Translations under genes and position numbers: made by a program
Notes under the pieces: model-generated
Told to the model about the DNA's origin: nothing
Seen by the model: the letters and a program-made list of their open reading frames with translations, nothing else
Databases searched by the model: none
Shown: positions 14,969 to 23,343 of the stretch, one piece after another
Position numbering within the stretch: position 1 is the stretch's first letter
Layout of the letters: every line of letters begins with the position of its first letter
Source of the DNA: Reichenbachiella ulvae
Lineage (GTDB): Bacteria; Bacteroidota; Bacteroidia; Cytophagales; Cyclobacteriaceae
Direction of reading: 5' to 3'
DNA length: 64,000 nt
Assembly (NCBI RefSeq): GCF_025833875.1
Contig: NZ_JAOYOD010000001.1
Span: forward strand, 620,001-684,000

Positions 14969-15490
14969 ATGAAAGTTTCATTCAAGCAAAAACTACTTTT
15001 CTCACTGATTTCTGGCTTGTCATTCGCCATACTCAACAGCCTTATGTACTATGTATTTCTAGACAAGGGATTCATCTGGGAAATTTTTATGATGAATTGG
15101 ATCCTTTTTGGATTTCTGTTTGGGTTCGGTTTCCTGTTTTTCATGCAAAGGATGACCACAAGGTTGATGAATAATATTCAGATTCAATTAGCGGATGACG
15201 AAATCGTCAGGCATGAAGGAGGGGCTAATTTAATGAAAGGAATCGAGGCAGTAGGAGGTAAACTGGTATTGACTGATCAAAGGCTGATTTTCAAATCTCA
15301 TCAAAAGAATGTACAATCGGGCGAAACACAGCTTCCGCTCACAGAGATTCAAGAAGTAATACCAAGAAAAACGGCTAAGCTTTTCCAAAATGGAATGAGG
15401 GTTTTGAATCAAGCAGGTGAAGCATTTGATTTTGTGGTCTATGAACGAGAGGTCTGGTTAGAGAAGGTAAAGACTGCCTCTTTCGAATGA
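14969..15490 (+). CDS. membrane protein with a GRAM/PH-like domain
   Basis: The product of 173 residues has two N-terminal membrane segments (about 8-28 and 36-56). A cytosolic beta-rich domain follows, with the motif GGKLVLTDQRLIFKSH and later LPLTEIQEV, typical of GRAM or bacterial PH-like domains. These bind lipids or proteins at membranes. No partner gene is adjacent. The ATG at 14969 is supported by the signal-anchor that begins MKVSFKQKLLFSL. Confidence 0.75.
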   Translation: MKVSFKQKLLFSLISGLSFAILNSLMYYVFLDKGFIWEIFMMNWILFGFLFGFGFLFFMQRMTTRLMNNIQIQLADDEIVRHEGGANLMKGIEAVGGKLVLTDQRLIFKSHQKNVQSGETQLPLTEIQEVIPRKTAKLFQNGMRVLNQAGEAFDFVVYEREVWLEKVKTASFE

Positions 15491-15564
15491 TGATTTATTT
15501 GTTTTAATATTCCTATGTCTTTGCTTTTTAGAGGGAAGAGCTTAAAAAATTAATCCCCCTCATT

Positions 15565-15930
15565 ATGAAAACAACTCCGGAACATGATCAGAAAATAGCC
15601 AAAATGACTTTTGCGTCTGTCTATCCTCATTATATCGCTAAAGTGGAACGCAAGGGCAGGAGCCAGGCCGAATTGGATCAAGTAATTGAATGGTTGACTG
15701 GCTTTGGTGAGAAAGAGAAGCAAGCTCTGATTGAGAAGAAGGCGACTTTTGAGGTGTTCTTTGAGAGAGCACAATTGAACCCCAATGCACATCTGATCAA
15801 AGGGGTGATCTGTGGTTATCGAGTGGAGGAGCTCGAAACTCCTTTGACCCAAAAGGTACGCTATCTGGATATGTTGGTGGATGAACTGGCCAAGGGCAAA
15901 AAGATGGAGAAGATCTTAAGAGAAGAGTAG
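15565..15930 (+). CDS. DUF2200 family protein
   Basis: The 121-residue cytosolic product matches the family length and signature: [21 protein letters not shown] at the N-terminus, then [11 protein letters not shown] and [21 protein letters not shown]. The function of DUF2200 is not known. It stands alone, with short noncoding stretches on both sides. Confidence 0.88.
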   Translation: MKTTPEHDQKIAKMTFASVYPHYIAKVERKGRSQAELDQVIEWLTGFGEKEKQALIEKKATFEVFFERAQLNPNAHLIKGVICGYRVEELETPLTQKVRYLDMLVDELAKGKKMEKILREE

Positions 15931-16141
15931 CTCCTTCATTTCCTATCAACCTGTCAGGTGCAAATCTGCGAGGAATTTAGTAAATTTATAAAGCAGCCAG
16001 CGAGCTTGGTATGAAAATCCTATAAAGCTATGTCGAAAGGATCGTTTTGTGTTCAATGGAAGATCAGCTACCCTTGGGCTTGATACTTCTTTATTGAAGG
16101 CATTTGTGTTTGATTAGTTCTTTTGGTTTAAACAAAAAGTT

Positions 16142-16390
16142 ATGTCTACTACTCTCGTATTACCTCGCATGGTCAGTTTTTTGGTCTCTTTGATTGTTGC
16201 CGTTTTTTGGTATTGGGTATTTTATGATCACCTCTATATGTTGGCCGCTACATATTGCTTGTCTGCTGTGGTGATTTCTAATGTGCTGGAGCCAAAGAAG
16301 AAGAGATTAGCCAAACACTTTGGTTCGATCATGCTATTGCTCTCAGCTCTGACAATTTTTGCCTACGCTATTGTGAATGATTTGTCCTGA
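16142..16390 (+). CDS. small integral membrane protein
   Basis: The 82-residue product has three hydrophobic helices (about 8-25, 31-47 and 61-77) with a basic loop EPKKKRLAKH between the second and third. No family is recognised. It ends a few bases before the convergent histidine kinase gene. The composition suggests a real membrane protein. Confidence 0.6.
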   Translation: MSTTLVLPRMVSFLVSLIVAVFWYWVFYDHLYMLAATYCLSAVVISNVLEPKKKRLAKHFGSIMLLLSALTIFAYAIVNDLS

Positions 16391-16396
16391 ACATCG

Positions 16397-18190
16397 TTAA
16401 GCCAAACTAAGCTTGACGATGAAGGTGGTACCCATTCCAGGTTCCGAATCACACTCCAGTTCGCCTCCGAGTAGGCCGATGTATTTGTTGACTATAGATA
16501 AACCTAATCCGGTAGAACGCTCCCCGGCAGTAGCTTTCGCGCTCAATACCTGGAATTTCTTGAACATATTTCGTTGATCCTCATCTGTCATACCTGGCCC
16601 TTCGTCTTTGATCTCCACGACAGCCAGATGCCCTTCAGTTTTGAGATCTATAAATACGCGTGTGCCATGAGGGGAGAATTTGATGCCATTGGAAAGCAAG
16701 TTTTCGAACACATGGAATAGGTATTGTTCGTCACCCATCACTTCTACAGCTTCCTGTAGGTTGCTTTCTACGGTTATGTTCTTGGCACTGGCCTGTGTAT
16801 TATAGTTCTCAATCACATGCTGCAATATCTCTTTCAGGTCTAACCTTTCGAATTGCTCAGAGGTTTTGGATTCGATTTTTTCTATATCCAGAATTCGAGT
16901 CACCATTTTGTTGAGTCTTCGTGACTCTGTGGCAATGTGGTTGATCATCCTTAGCTGTTCCTCATTGAGTTCATCTTCACCCGCCATGCCTAGGATTTTA
17001 GCCAGACCTGTGATGTTATTGATTGGCGCACGTAGATCGTGGGAGAGGATGTGGATGAAGTTGTTCTTTTCCTCATCGCGAGCGACCAGTTCCTCATTTC
17101 TTCGGGATAGCAGTGCATTTTGCTGCTCGATCATCTGTCGATGTTTGGTCAGGATCTCATTGGCTTTTGACTTCACCCGATTGCTATTGTAGAGGAAATA
17201 AGCGAAGATGAGAGCGAGAATGATACTGGCCAGAAGGATGTTTTGGATATAGGTCTGTTCTTTTGACTTCTTCTCGATCTGATAAAGCTCTTCGTTCATG
17301 AATTGCTTTTCCTTTTGTAGAAGCACGATTTCTTCGTTTTCTCCTTCTGCGATGTGCTGAATCAGTTCATTTACATCATAGCCCAGATATTTTTGGATGC
17401 CATTGGTTTTCAAAAGTTTGAATTCTTCGCTTTGTAGATATTCATTGAAGGGGATGGTCCAATCACTTTCAGGATTAAATACCAGACAGTAGCCAAATCC
17501 TTTTTTGGACATCAGGTTCAGTCTTTTGATATTCAGGTTGTTGTTGAGGGCCAGGATGTAGTTGGGTAGATCTACATACCCAAAGGCTTTTTTATTCTTC
17601 TCTATGTTTTTGATGATGTCATTACTCGAGGAAATGTATTCTATATCGAAATCCATGTCATGATCCACCTTCAGCTCATGCAAGTATTTATCATAAGTGG
17701 TTTGCTTTACCGATATAGCATGATACCCCATGAATAAATCGCTGAATTCCCCTCGATAGGATATGAAAGGAGCATCTCTATGGGTAATGAGTACTTGAAT
17801 ATCGGGAAAATAAGGGGCTGAAAACTGTACTTCAGCCTCTCGTTCGGGAATTTTGGATATGATGTCGAGACCAAAGTCTCCAATTTTAGAGTCGTTTTTG
17901 ATGTGATTGTAGATTTCTCTGAAGCTGTTTTTTCTTTGCCAATTGATGTCCAGATTCAGCCCATAATGATTGAGTAGGTAGTATTTGAAACCCATCATCA
18001 TTTCGTACTCCAGGCCCTTGAGGGTGCCATTTTCATTTACAATCATGAATGGCTCGGTGCTTCTAAAGTATACAGTGATGCTTCCTTTTTTGGCTTCCTG
18101 AAATTGTGACCAGGATATATCAGTAGCCAAAGAAGTGAAAGAACAAAACAGGAGGATCAAAACCCCAACTATATTAGCGCATTTTATCAC
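16397..18190 (-). CDS. sensor histidine kinase with a periplasmic solute-binding (SBP family 3) domain
   Basis: The 597-residue product has a signal peptide and then a periplasmic domain of the amino-acid-binding type (about 25-280; motif LKGLEYEMMMGFKYYL near its start). One membrane helix follows (about 318-338), then a coiled coil, HisKA (HILSHDLRAPINNITG) and HATPase_c with N box ENLLSNGIKFSP, DEGPGM and GLGLSIVNKY. It should sense a small ligand in the periplasm and autophosphorylate in the cytosol. No response regulator gene is adjacent. The neighbour on the other strand is a SiaB-like kinase. This layout resembles BvgS/EvgS-type sensors, but without a receiver domain. Confidence 0.93.
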   Translation of the reverse strand: MIKCANIVGVLILLFCSFTSLATDISWSQFQEAKKGSITVYFRSTEPFMIVNENGTLKGLEYEMMMGFKYYLLNHYGLNLDINWQRKNSFREIYNHIKNDSKIGDFGLDIISKIPEREAEVQFSAPYFPDIQVLITHRDAPFISYRGEFSDLFMGYHAISVKQTTYDKYLHELKVDHDMDFDIEYISSSNDIIKNIEKNKKAFGYVDLPNYILALNNNLNIKRLNLMSKKGFGYCLVFNPESDWTIPFNEYLQSEEFKLLKTNGIQKYLGYDVNELIQHIAEGENEEIVLLQKEKQFMNEELYQIEKKSKEQTYIQNILLASIILALIFAYFLYNSNRVKSKANEILTKHRQMIEQQNALLSRRNEELVARDEEKNNFIHILSHDLRAPINNITGLAKILGMAGEDELNEEQLRMINHIATESRRLNKMVTRILDIEKIESKTSEQFERLDLKEILQHVIENYNTQASAKNITVESNLQEAVEVMGDEQYLFHVFENLLSNGIKFSPHGTRVFIDLKTEGHLAVVEIKDEGPGMTDEDQRNMFKKFQVLSAKATAGERSTGLGLSIVNKYIGLLGGELECDSEPGMGTTFIVKLSLA

Positions 18191-18368
18191 GGCTTAAAGA
18201 TATCAATTAAGTAAAAACTACTTAGAAGTTTGGCCGAATTATTGCGTAGAAATATTCTTGAAGAGAAAGTCTCTGAAAGTACGAGCATTTTTAATCTTTT
18301 TAATAATTTAGAGATTATCTTATATTTTTGTACTTTTAAAGGAAAGTGGATCACTCTTTCATTGGATT

Positions 18369-19046
18369 ATGAATATAAAATCTGAGGAAATGCTTGGGGC
18401 ATTTGATGAATGGAAGAGGGAAAAAACGAAAACAACAGAAATGATCGATCAGGCAAATAAAGGGACTAAGTCCAGTGAAGAGGTCAAACATGTCAGTGAT
18501 TTTGATTTATATAACAAGATATACAACGAAAATATCCTGCTCATGTACAAAGGGGCCATCACGTTTGATTTGGTCACCTCTGTCATAGAAACCCTCGATC
18601 GCAAAGTAGCCCAGGTAGAAAGCGACAAAAAAGTTCAAAAGCTTTTTTATAGTGCAGCCGTTGAAGTGGTGCACAACCTCTATCATCACATGGATGAAAT
18701 CAAAGGACAGTTCGACGATGTGTCAGATTATGATGCCAAGTCAGGGTTGATTACTGTTTTGGCCAAAGAGAAGTATTACAACATTTTGACGGGTAATTTT
18801 ATCCCTACCAAAAACACATATGATCTCAAAGCCAAGATAGATGAGGTGAATACAACTGATAAAGATGGTTTGAGAGCTTTGTATAAAGAAACATTGAGCA
18901 ATGGCCAGTTTTCAGACAAAGGGACTGCCGGACTTGGGTTGATTCAGTTGGCCCGAAAAACAGGCGAGAAGCTGAATTACAAGTTTGATAAAGTGAACGG
19001 AGAATATTCTTACTTCACGTTCCAGATCAAGATCAACAGAGAATAA
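18369..19046 (+). CDS. SiaB-like protein kinase (DUF6272 family)
   Basis: The 225-residue cytosolic product has an HATPase-like fold. EVVHNLYHH is the N-box equivalent and TAGLGLIQLARKTG the G-box. This matches the SiaB family, whose Pseudomonas member phosphorylates SiaC in a partner-switching pathway that controls c-di-GMP and aggregation. No SiaA, SiaC or SiaD gene is visible nearby. A candidate -7 box TATTTTTG (18323-18330) is present in front. The divergent histidine kinase shares the 178-bp upstream gap. Confidence 0.82.
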   Translation: MNIKSEEMLGAFDEWKREKTKTTEMIDQANKGTKSSEEVKHVSDFDLYNKIYNENILLMYKGAITFDLVTSVIETLDRKVAQVESDKKVQKLFYSAAVEVVHNLYHHMDEIKGQFDDVSDYDAKSGLITVLAKEKYYNILTGNFIPTKNTYDLKAKIDEVNTTDKDGLRALYKETLSNGQFSDKGTAGLGLIQLARKTGEKLNYKFDKVNGEYSYFTFQIKINRE

Positions 19047-19064
19047 TAACGAATGATAAGAAAA

Positions 19065-19097
19065 GAAAAAGGCTCGATCTAAATCGAGCCTTTTTCT
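19065..19097 (+). terminator. bidirectional intrinsic terminator
   Basis: AAAGGCTCGAT and ATCGAGCCTTT form an 11-bp stem around a short loop, with A-rich and T-rich flanks on the two sides. It serves the converging SiaB-like and oxidoreductase genes. Confidence 0.85.
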
Positions 19098-19098
19098 T

Positions 19099-20586
19099 TT
19101 ATACGAATTCAACGTCTTTCAATTCTCCATCTGCAAAACTGGCACATCGCATAGAATGTCTCAATACTCCAGGTTTCATGATCGATTTGTTAAGTAGCAT
19201 ACGTACGCACTCCTGGATTCCTTCGATAATCGAGGGGTGAGGGTGGATAAGTTCAGCTAATTCACCAATGCCTTTACCCATAGAGATCAAAAGCGCGACC
19301 GCTTCAATGGAACTTGAGGCATGTTCGCCAACTACACGCATGCCCAGGACTCGCATTTCATCATCGTTAGAAACGATAATTTTCATGAATCCGTCGGTGT
19401 TTCTCATGGCTATCGCCCTGGAGATACAGCTATAGTCCAGGCTCACCACTTTGTATGGGATGCCCTGTTCTCTGGCCTTTACCTCATTCAATCCTACACC
19501 CGCTACCTCTGGGGCAAGAAACATGATGGTAGATATGTTTTCATAGATCAAGGGCTTTTCTGGTACGCCAAACATTTTTTCTACCGCATACCTACCTTCT
19601 AGTTCCCCCACATTCACCAAGGCAATATCTGCTGTAATATCACCTACTGCATATATGTTGGGTATGGAGGTTTGGGTCAGGTCATCTATGATTCCCCGGT
19701 TGTCCTTATTGATCTTGACAGAGCCAGCGATCAGGTTTTCATAGTTCGGGATACGTCCTACCGATACCAGTGCCTTCTCTACATGAAAGATTTCTTTTGA
19801 TCCATTGTTGTATTCCAATGTGTAAACGACCATGCCGTTTTCGACTTTCATGTCGATCAGTTTCGAATTGCGGTGGATCAGTACTTCTTTGCTTTCGAGG
19901 TTGTTTTCTATGATGTCCACCACATCTTCATCTTCGAAGGGGAGGATGCGATTACCCTTATCAATCATGTGCACTTTGGTCTGACCAAAGTTCGAAAAGA
20001 TAGTAGCAAACTCACAACCAATCACCCCAGCACCTACAATGACTATGCTTTTGGGGAATTCTCTCAGATTTTCAATTCCGTCACTCGTCAGGATTGTTTC
20101 TTCATCAATAGGAATATTGTCCAGTTTTCTTGGACGGCTACCAGTGGCCAATATGATGTTGTCAGCCTCGATCTCCATGTCTTCTCCTTCGTCCATTTTG
20201 ATGGAAACGACATTGTTGCCTATCACCTTTCCAATGCCTTTTACATGATGGAAATATTCCCCGTGGCTATTGAGGTTAAGATTGTGCATGTGATGCTCCA
20301 GTAGCTCTCTTCTTTTGCCTACTGCTTTGTCTACTTCTGCTTTTAGAATTTGAAAGTTGTGTTCTGGTGCAGGTACGTTGGTAGATTTACAATGGGTACG
20401 GAGAGCAAATGCTTCTCTAGAAAGCTCCCACCAGGTCTTGGATGAAAGGGCACCATTGTGAATACCAGCACCACCTATTCTGTCTTTTTCTATTAAGAGG
20501 ATTCTTTTCTTGAAATCAACGGCTCTCATAGCAGCGGCATAGCCAGCCGGCCCACCACCTATTACACAGACATCATATTTCTCCAT
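19099..20586 (-). CDS. NAD(P)/FAD-dependent oxidoreductase of the pyridine-nucleotide disulfide family, lacking the redox cysteines
   Basis: The product of about 495 residues starts MEKYDVCVIGGGPAGYAAAM, the FAD Rossmann fold. The ATG at 20586 is used because the 23 codons before it precede the conserved start. The NAD fold (VGAGVIGCEFATIF) and IYAVGDIT follow, and the C-terminal dimerisation domain ends near HPHPSIIEG. The position of the CxxxxC disulfide instead reads GGAGIHNGALSSK, so it cannot work as lipoamide dehydrogenase. It may be a soluble transhydrogenase-like enzyme or an NAD(P)H oxidase acting on an unknown acceptor. It is monocistronic and convergent with the SiaB-like gene. Confidence 0.88.
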   Translation of the reverse strand: MEKYDVCVIGGGPAGYAAAMRAVDFKKRILLIEKDRIGGAGIHNGALSSKTWWELSREAFALRTHCKSTNVPAPEHNFQILKAEVDKAVGKRRELLEHHMHNLNLNSHGEYFHHVKGIGKVIGNNVVSIKMDEGEDMEIEADNIILATGSRPRKLDNIPIDEETILTSDGIENLREFPKSIVIVGAGVIGCEFATIFSNFGQTKVHMIDKGNRILPFEDEDVVDIIENNLESKEVLIHRNSKLIDMKVENGMVVYTLEYNNGSKEIFHVEKALVSVGRIPNYENLIAGSVKINKDNRGIIDDLTQTSIPNIYAVGDITADIALVNVGELEGRYAVEKMFGVPEKPLIYENISTIMFLAPEVAGVGLNEVKAREQGIPYKVVSLDYSCISRAIAMRNTDGFMKIIVSNDDEMRVLGMRVVGEHASSSIEAVALLISMGKGIGELAELIHPHPSIIEGIQECVRMLLNKSIMKPGVLRHSMRCASFADGELKDVEFV

Positions 20587-20757
20587 TCGAGTTGATTTTA
20601 GTTTCAGGTCTTTTTTTGTAGCTGATCGTTTGTCTAATATAAGGCAATATCTCATGAAACAAGGAAAGAAAGACAGCCTTATTGAATACTCTGGTCATCA
20701 GCCTTGTAATATTCCTAGATTACTTATAATTGTAGCCGTAAACTTTTAAAGTCTCCT

Positions 20758-21243
20758 ATGCGCAGCAGAAATATCGCCGCACTTGTCCTAACCATTGTCT
20801 CATTAGCGATTTTGTATCCAGGGCTCACCTTGCCCATGTTGCGAATCACAGTGGCTGCTGATTTGCCTATTCTTGGACGTACAACATTTTTTGAGCAGAC
20901 TCAGAGTATATTAGAGACTATTGATACCCTTTATAGCAACAATAATAAGTTCGTAGGGATTCTTATTTTACTGTTTAGTATCATCATTCCCATAGCGAAA
21001 GGTGTCTCCATGATGGCAGTGCTATTGGTAAAGAAGGCCGCCTGGAAACTTCAGCTTTATAGAGTGGTACATTCTATTGGGAAATGGTCTATGGCTGATG
21101 TGTTTGTAGTAGGTATTTTTATTGCGTTTTTATCTACTGAGTCCAATAGGTCGGTGGAGGCTGAGTTGTTTGAAGGGTTCTACTATTTTACTGCCTATTG
21201 TTTGGTTTCCCTTCTTAGTATCCAGTTGGTAAAGCTGGATTGA
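20758..21243 (+). CDS. PqiA-like (paraquat-inducible protein A) membrane protein
   Basis: The 161-residue product has four hydrophobic helices. The order LPMLRITV, GILILLFSIIIPIAKG, IGKWSMADVFVVGIFIAFLS matches the PqiA membrane module. It is one module long, compared with the two of enterobacterial PqiA, and lacks the N-terminal zinc Cys pairs. PqiA proteins cooperate with MCE proteins in lipid transport, but no MCE gene is near. Confidence 0.85.
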   Translation: MRSRNIAALVLTIVSLAILYPGLTLPMLRITVAADLPILGRTTFFEQTQSILETIDTLYSNNNKFVGILILLFSIIIPIAKGVSMMAVLLVKKAAWKLQLYRVVHSIGKWSMADVFVVGIFIAFLSTESNRSVEAELFEGFYYFTAYCLVSLLSIQLVKLD

Positions 21244-21393
21244 TCCGAGAGAATTGCAGGTTGTTTTTCGATACTTTTACTACGTAGTTTCTGCGTATAT
21301 TCTCAATAAAGTGGGGGTTCTACGTTAATATATTCAACGAAAGTTTGATATTGTTGAAATTGTTAACACTTTTGATTTTTAATTATATCCGCA

Positions 21394-21822
21394 GTGAAAA
21401 AGCTAAAGCTAAGAACCGATTATCGATTCGATTTTCACTTGATAGGAATAATGTCAAAGTCCAAAGAATACACAGTTTCCTGGGCCATCAACCAGGCATT
21501 GGGTACTGTACTAAAGAAGGAAAAGGACTTGGAAATAGAGATGAAAAAGGGAGGGGTTTTTCGAGTTTCGAACTATCAATTTGAAAATGATTTGCTCCGC
21601 TACACGCTCTTATCCAATACTTTGATTTCAGGACCAACGAAGACCCAAAAATTATTGGTTCCATCACTTGGGCATTTTGATTATCTATTGAAGATCGAAG
21701 AATTCGAAGAGAATTCAGATTTGAGAGAAATCTATGGACAGTTGCGAAATGCGGCTAAAATAGAAACGATGGTCAAGCTGGATGTGAATAAAATTAAGGA
21801 AAAGGAGAGTTTTATATTTTAA
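21394..21822 (+). CDS. IPExxxVDY family protein
   Basis: The 142-residue product begins MKKLKLRTDYRFDFHLIGI from a GTG and includes SWAINQALG and the motif region VPSLGHFDYLLKI, a variant of IPExxxVDY. Members occur almost only in Bacteroidota and often lie just before pyruvate kinase, as here (15 bases). The function is unknown; the close linkage suggests a shared transcript with pyk. Confidence 0.88.
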   Translation: MKKLKLRTDYRFDFHLIGIMSKSKEYTVSWAINQALGTVLKKEKDLEIEMKKGGVFRVSNYQFENDLLRYTLLSNTLISGPTKTQKLLVPSLGHFDYLLKIEEFEENSDLREIYGQLRNAAKIETMVKLDVNKIKEKESFIF

Positions 21823-21837
21823 CTAATACAGTAATTG

Positions 21838-23262
21838 ATGCAATCAAAAAGGGCAAAAATCATCGCTACTCTAGGGCCGGCGAGTCAGGACAAGGAAATG
21901 ATCAAGAAGCTTATCCATGCGGGAGCTGACGTTTTCAGATTGAACTTTTCTCACGGCACGCACCAGGATCACCTGGAAAGAATCAATGCGATTAATGAAG
22001 TCAATGAAGAATTGGGAACGAATGTTTGCAAGCTTCAGGATTTGCAGGGGCCGAAAATCAGAATCGGCGAAATGGAAAATGGTGGAGCAGAGATCGTCCC
22101 AGGTCAGAAGCTTACTATTTTGACTGAAGATATCTTAGGCAATAGTGAGAGAGTAAGTACGACTTACAAGCCGATGGCTACTGATGTAGTGAAGGACGAC
22201 TTGATCCTGGTAGATGATGGAAATTTACAGTTAAAAGTACTTTCTTCTGACGGTAAGGAAGTAGTGACTGAGGTTGTTCATGGAGGAATGCTTAAGTCAA
22301 GAAAAGGCATCAACTTGCCAGATACGGCAATTTCTGCTCCTTCTTTGACAGAAAAAGATAGAGAAGATTTAGAATTCGGATTGGAGCATGATGTGGATTG
22401 GGTGGCATTGTCATTCGTTCGTAATGCACAAGACATTGAGGAGCTTAGAGAGATTATCACAGCTAGAGGTAAAAGCACCAAAATCATAGCGAAGATCGAA
22501 AAGCCAGAGGCTGTTGCTGATATCGATGCGATCATCGCAGCGACTGATGCCATCATGGTGGCCCGTGGTGACTTAGGGGTTGAAGTTTTGATGGAAGATG
22601 TACCTCCGATCCAAAAGTCAATTGTTAAGAAATGTAATAACCTGGGCAAGCCGGTAATTGTGGCTACTCAGATGCTTGAGAGTATGACTGAGAATCCTCG
22701 TCCGACCAGAGCGGAGGCCAATGACGTGGCTAACTCCATTTATGATGGAGCGGATACTGTGATGCTTTCTGCTGAGTCTGCTTCAGGTAAATTCCCAGTA
22801 GAATCGGTTGAGAGTATGTCGAGATGTATTGCTGCTATCGAAAAATCAACTGATGTGGTTTTTAACAAACCTTGGGAAGAGTCAGGTAGAACGGATTTAG
22901 GTGCAAATAGCTTGTTGGTGAGCTCTGCAGTGAGATTGAGTAAGGCAGTTGAGGCTAAGGCAATTATCGGTATGACTAAATCAGGTTATACAGGTTTGAG
23001 TTTGGCTAAAAACAGACCAGAGGCTAACATCTATATGTTCACGAACAATAAGGCTGTATTGAGCCAATTGAATTTGGTTTGGGGTCTGAAAATATTCTAC
23101 TATGACGAGCAGAAGAGTACTGAAGAAACATTTGATGATTTAGTTGCAATCCTAAAAGACAAAGGATATTTGAAGACTGGAGATACTTATGTGACTACAG
23201 CAGCTATGCCGCTACACTGGCAGTCTAAGACGAACATGATGAAAGTGGATGAGGTAAAATAA
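21838..23262 (+). CDS. pyk: pyruvate kinase
   Basis: The product of about 474 residues converts phosphoenolpyruvate and ADP to pyruvate and ATP in the last step of glycolysis. Full-length domains are seen: KRAKIIATLGPAS at the start, FRLNFSHG, KIEKPEAV, the active-site MVARGDLGVE and the C-terminal domain. The ATG at 21838 is preferred to the TTG directly before it. It follows the IPExxxVDY gene at 15 bases. Confidence 0.97.
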   Translation: MQSKRAKIIATLGPASQDKEMIKKLIHAGADVFRLNFSHGTHQDHLERINAINEVNEELGTNVCKLQDLQGPKIRIGEMENGGAEIVPGQKLTILTEDILGNSERVSTTYKPMATDVVKDDLILVDDGNLQLKVLSSDGKEVVTEVVHGGMLKSRKGINLPDTAISAPSLTEKDREDLEFGLEHDVDWVALSFVRNAQDIEELREIITARGKSTKIIAKIEKPEAVADIDAIIAATDAIMVARGDLGVEVLMEDVPPIQKSIVKKCNNLGKPVIVATQMLESMTENPRPTRAEANDVANSIYDGADTVMLSAESASGKFPVESVESMSRCIAAIEKSTDVVFNKPWEESGRTDLGANSLLVSSAVRLSKAVEAKAIIGMTKSGYTGLSLAKNRPEANIYMFTNNKAVLSQLNLVWGLKIFYYDEQKSTEETFDDLVAILKDKGYLKTGDTYVTTAAMPLHWQSKTNMMKVDEVK

Positions 23263-23343
23263 TTTATCCTCATTTGATAGATTGCGAAAGCCAAATTTTA
23301 TAGTTTTAAGCCGTTTTATTTCATACAAATAATCACCGGCTTG

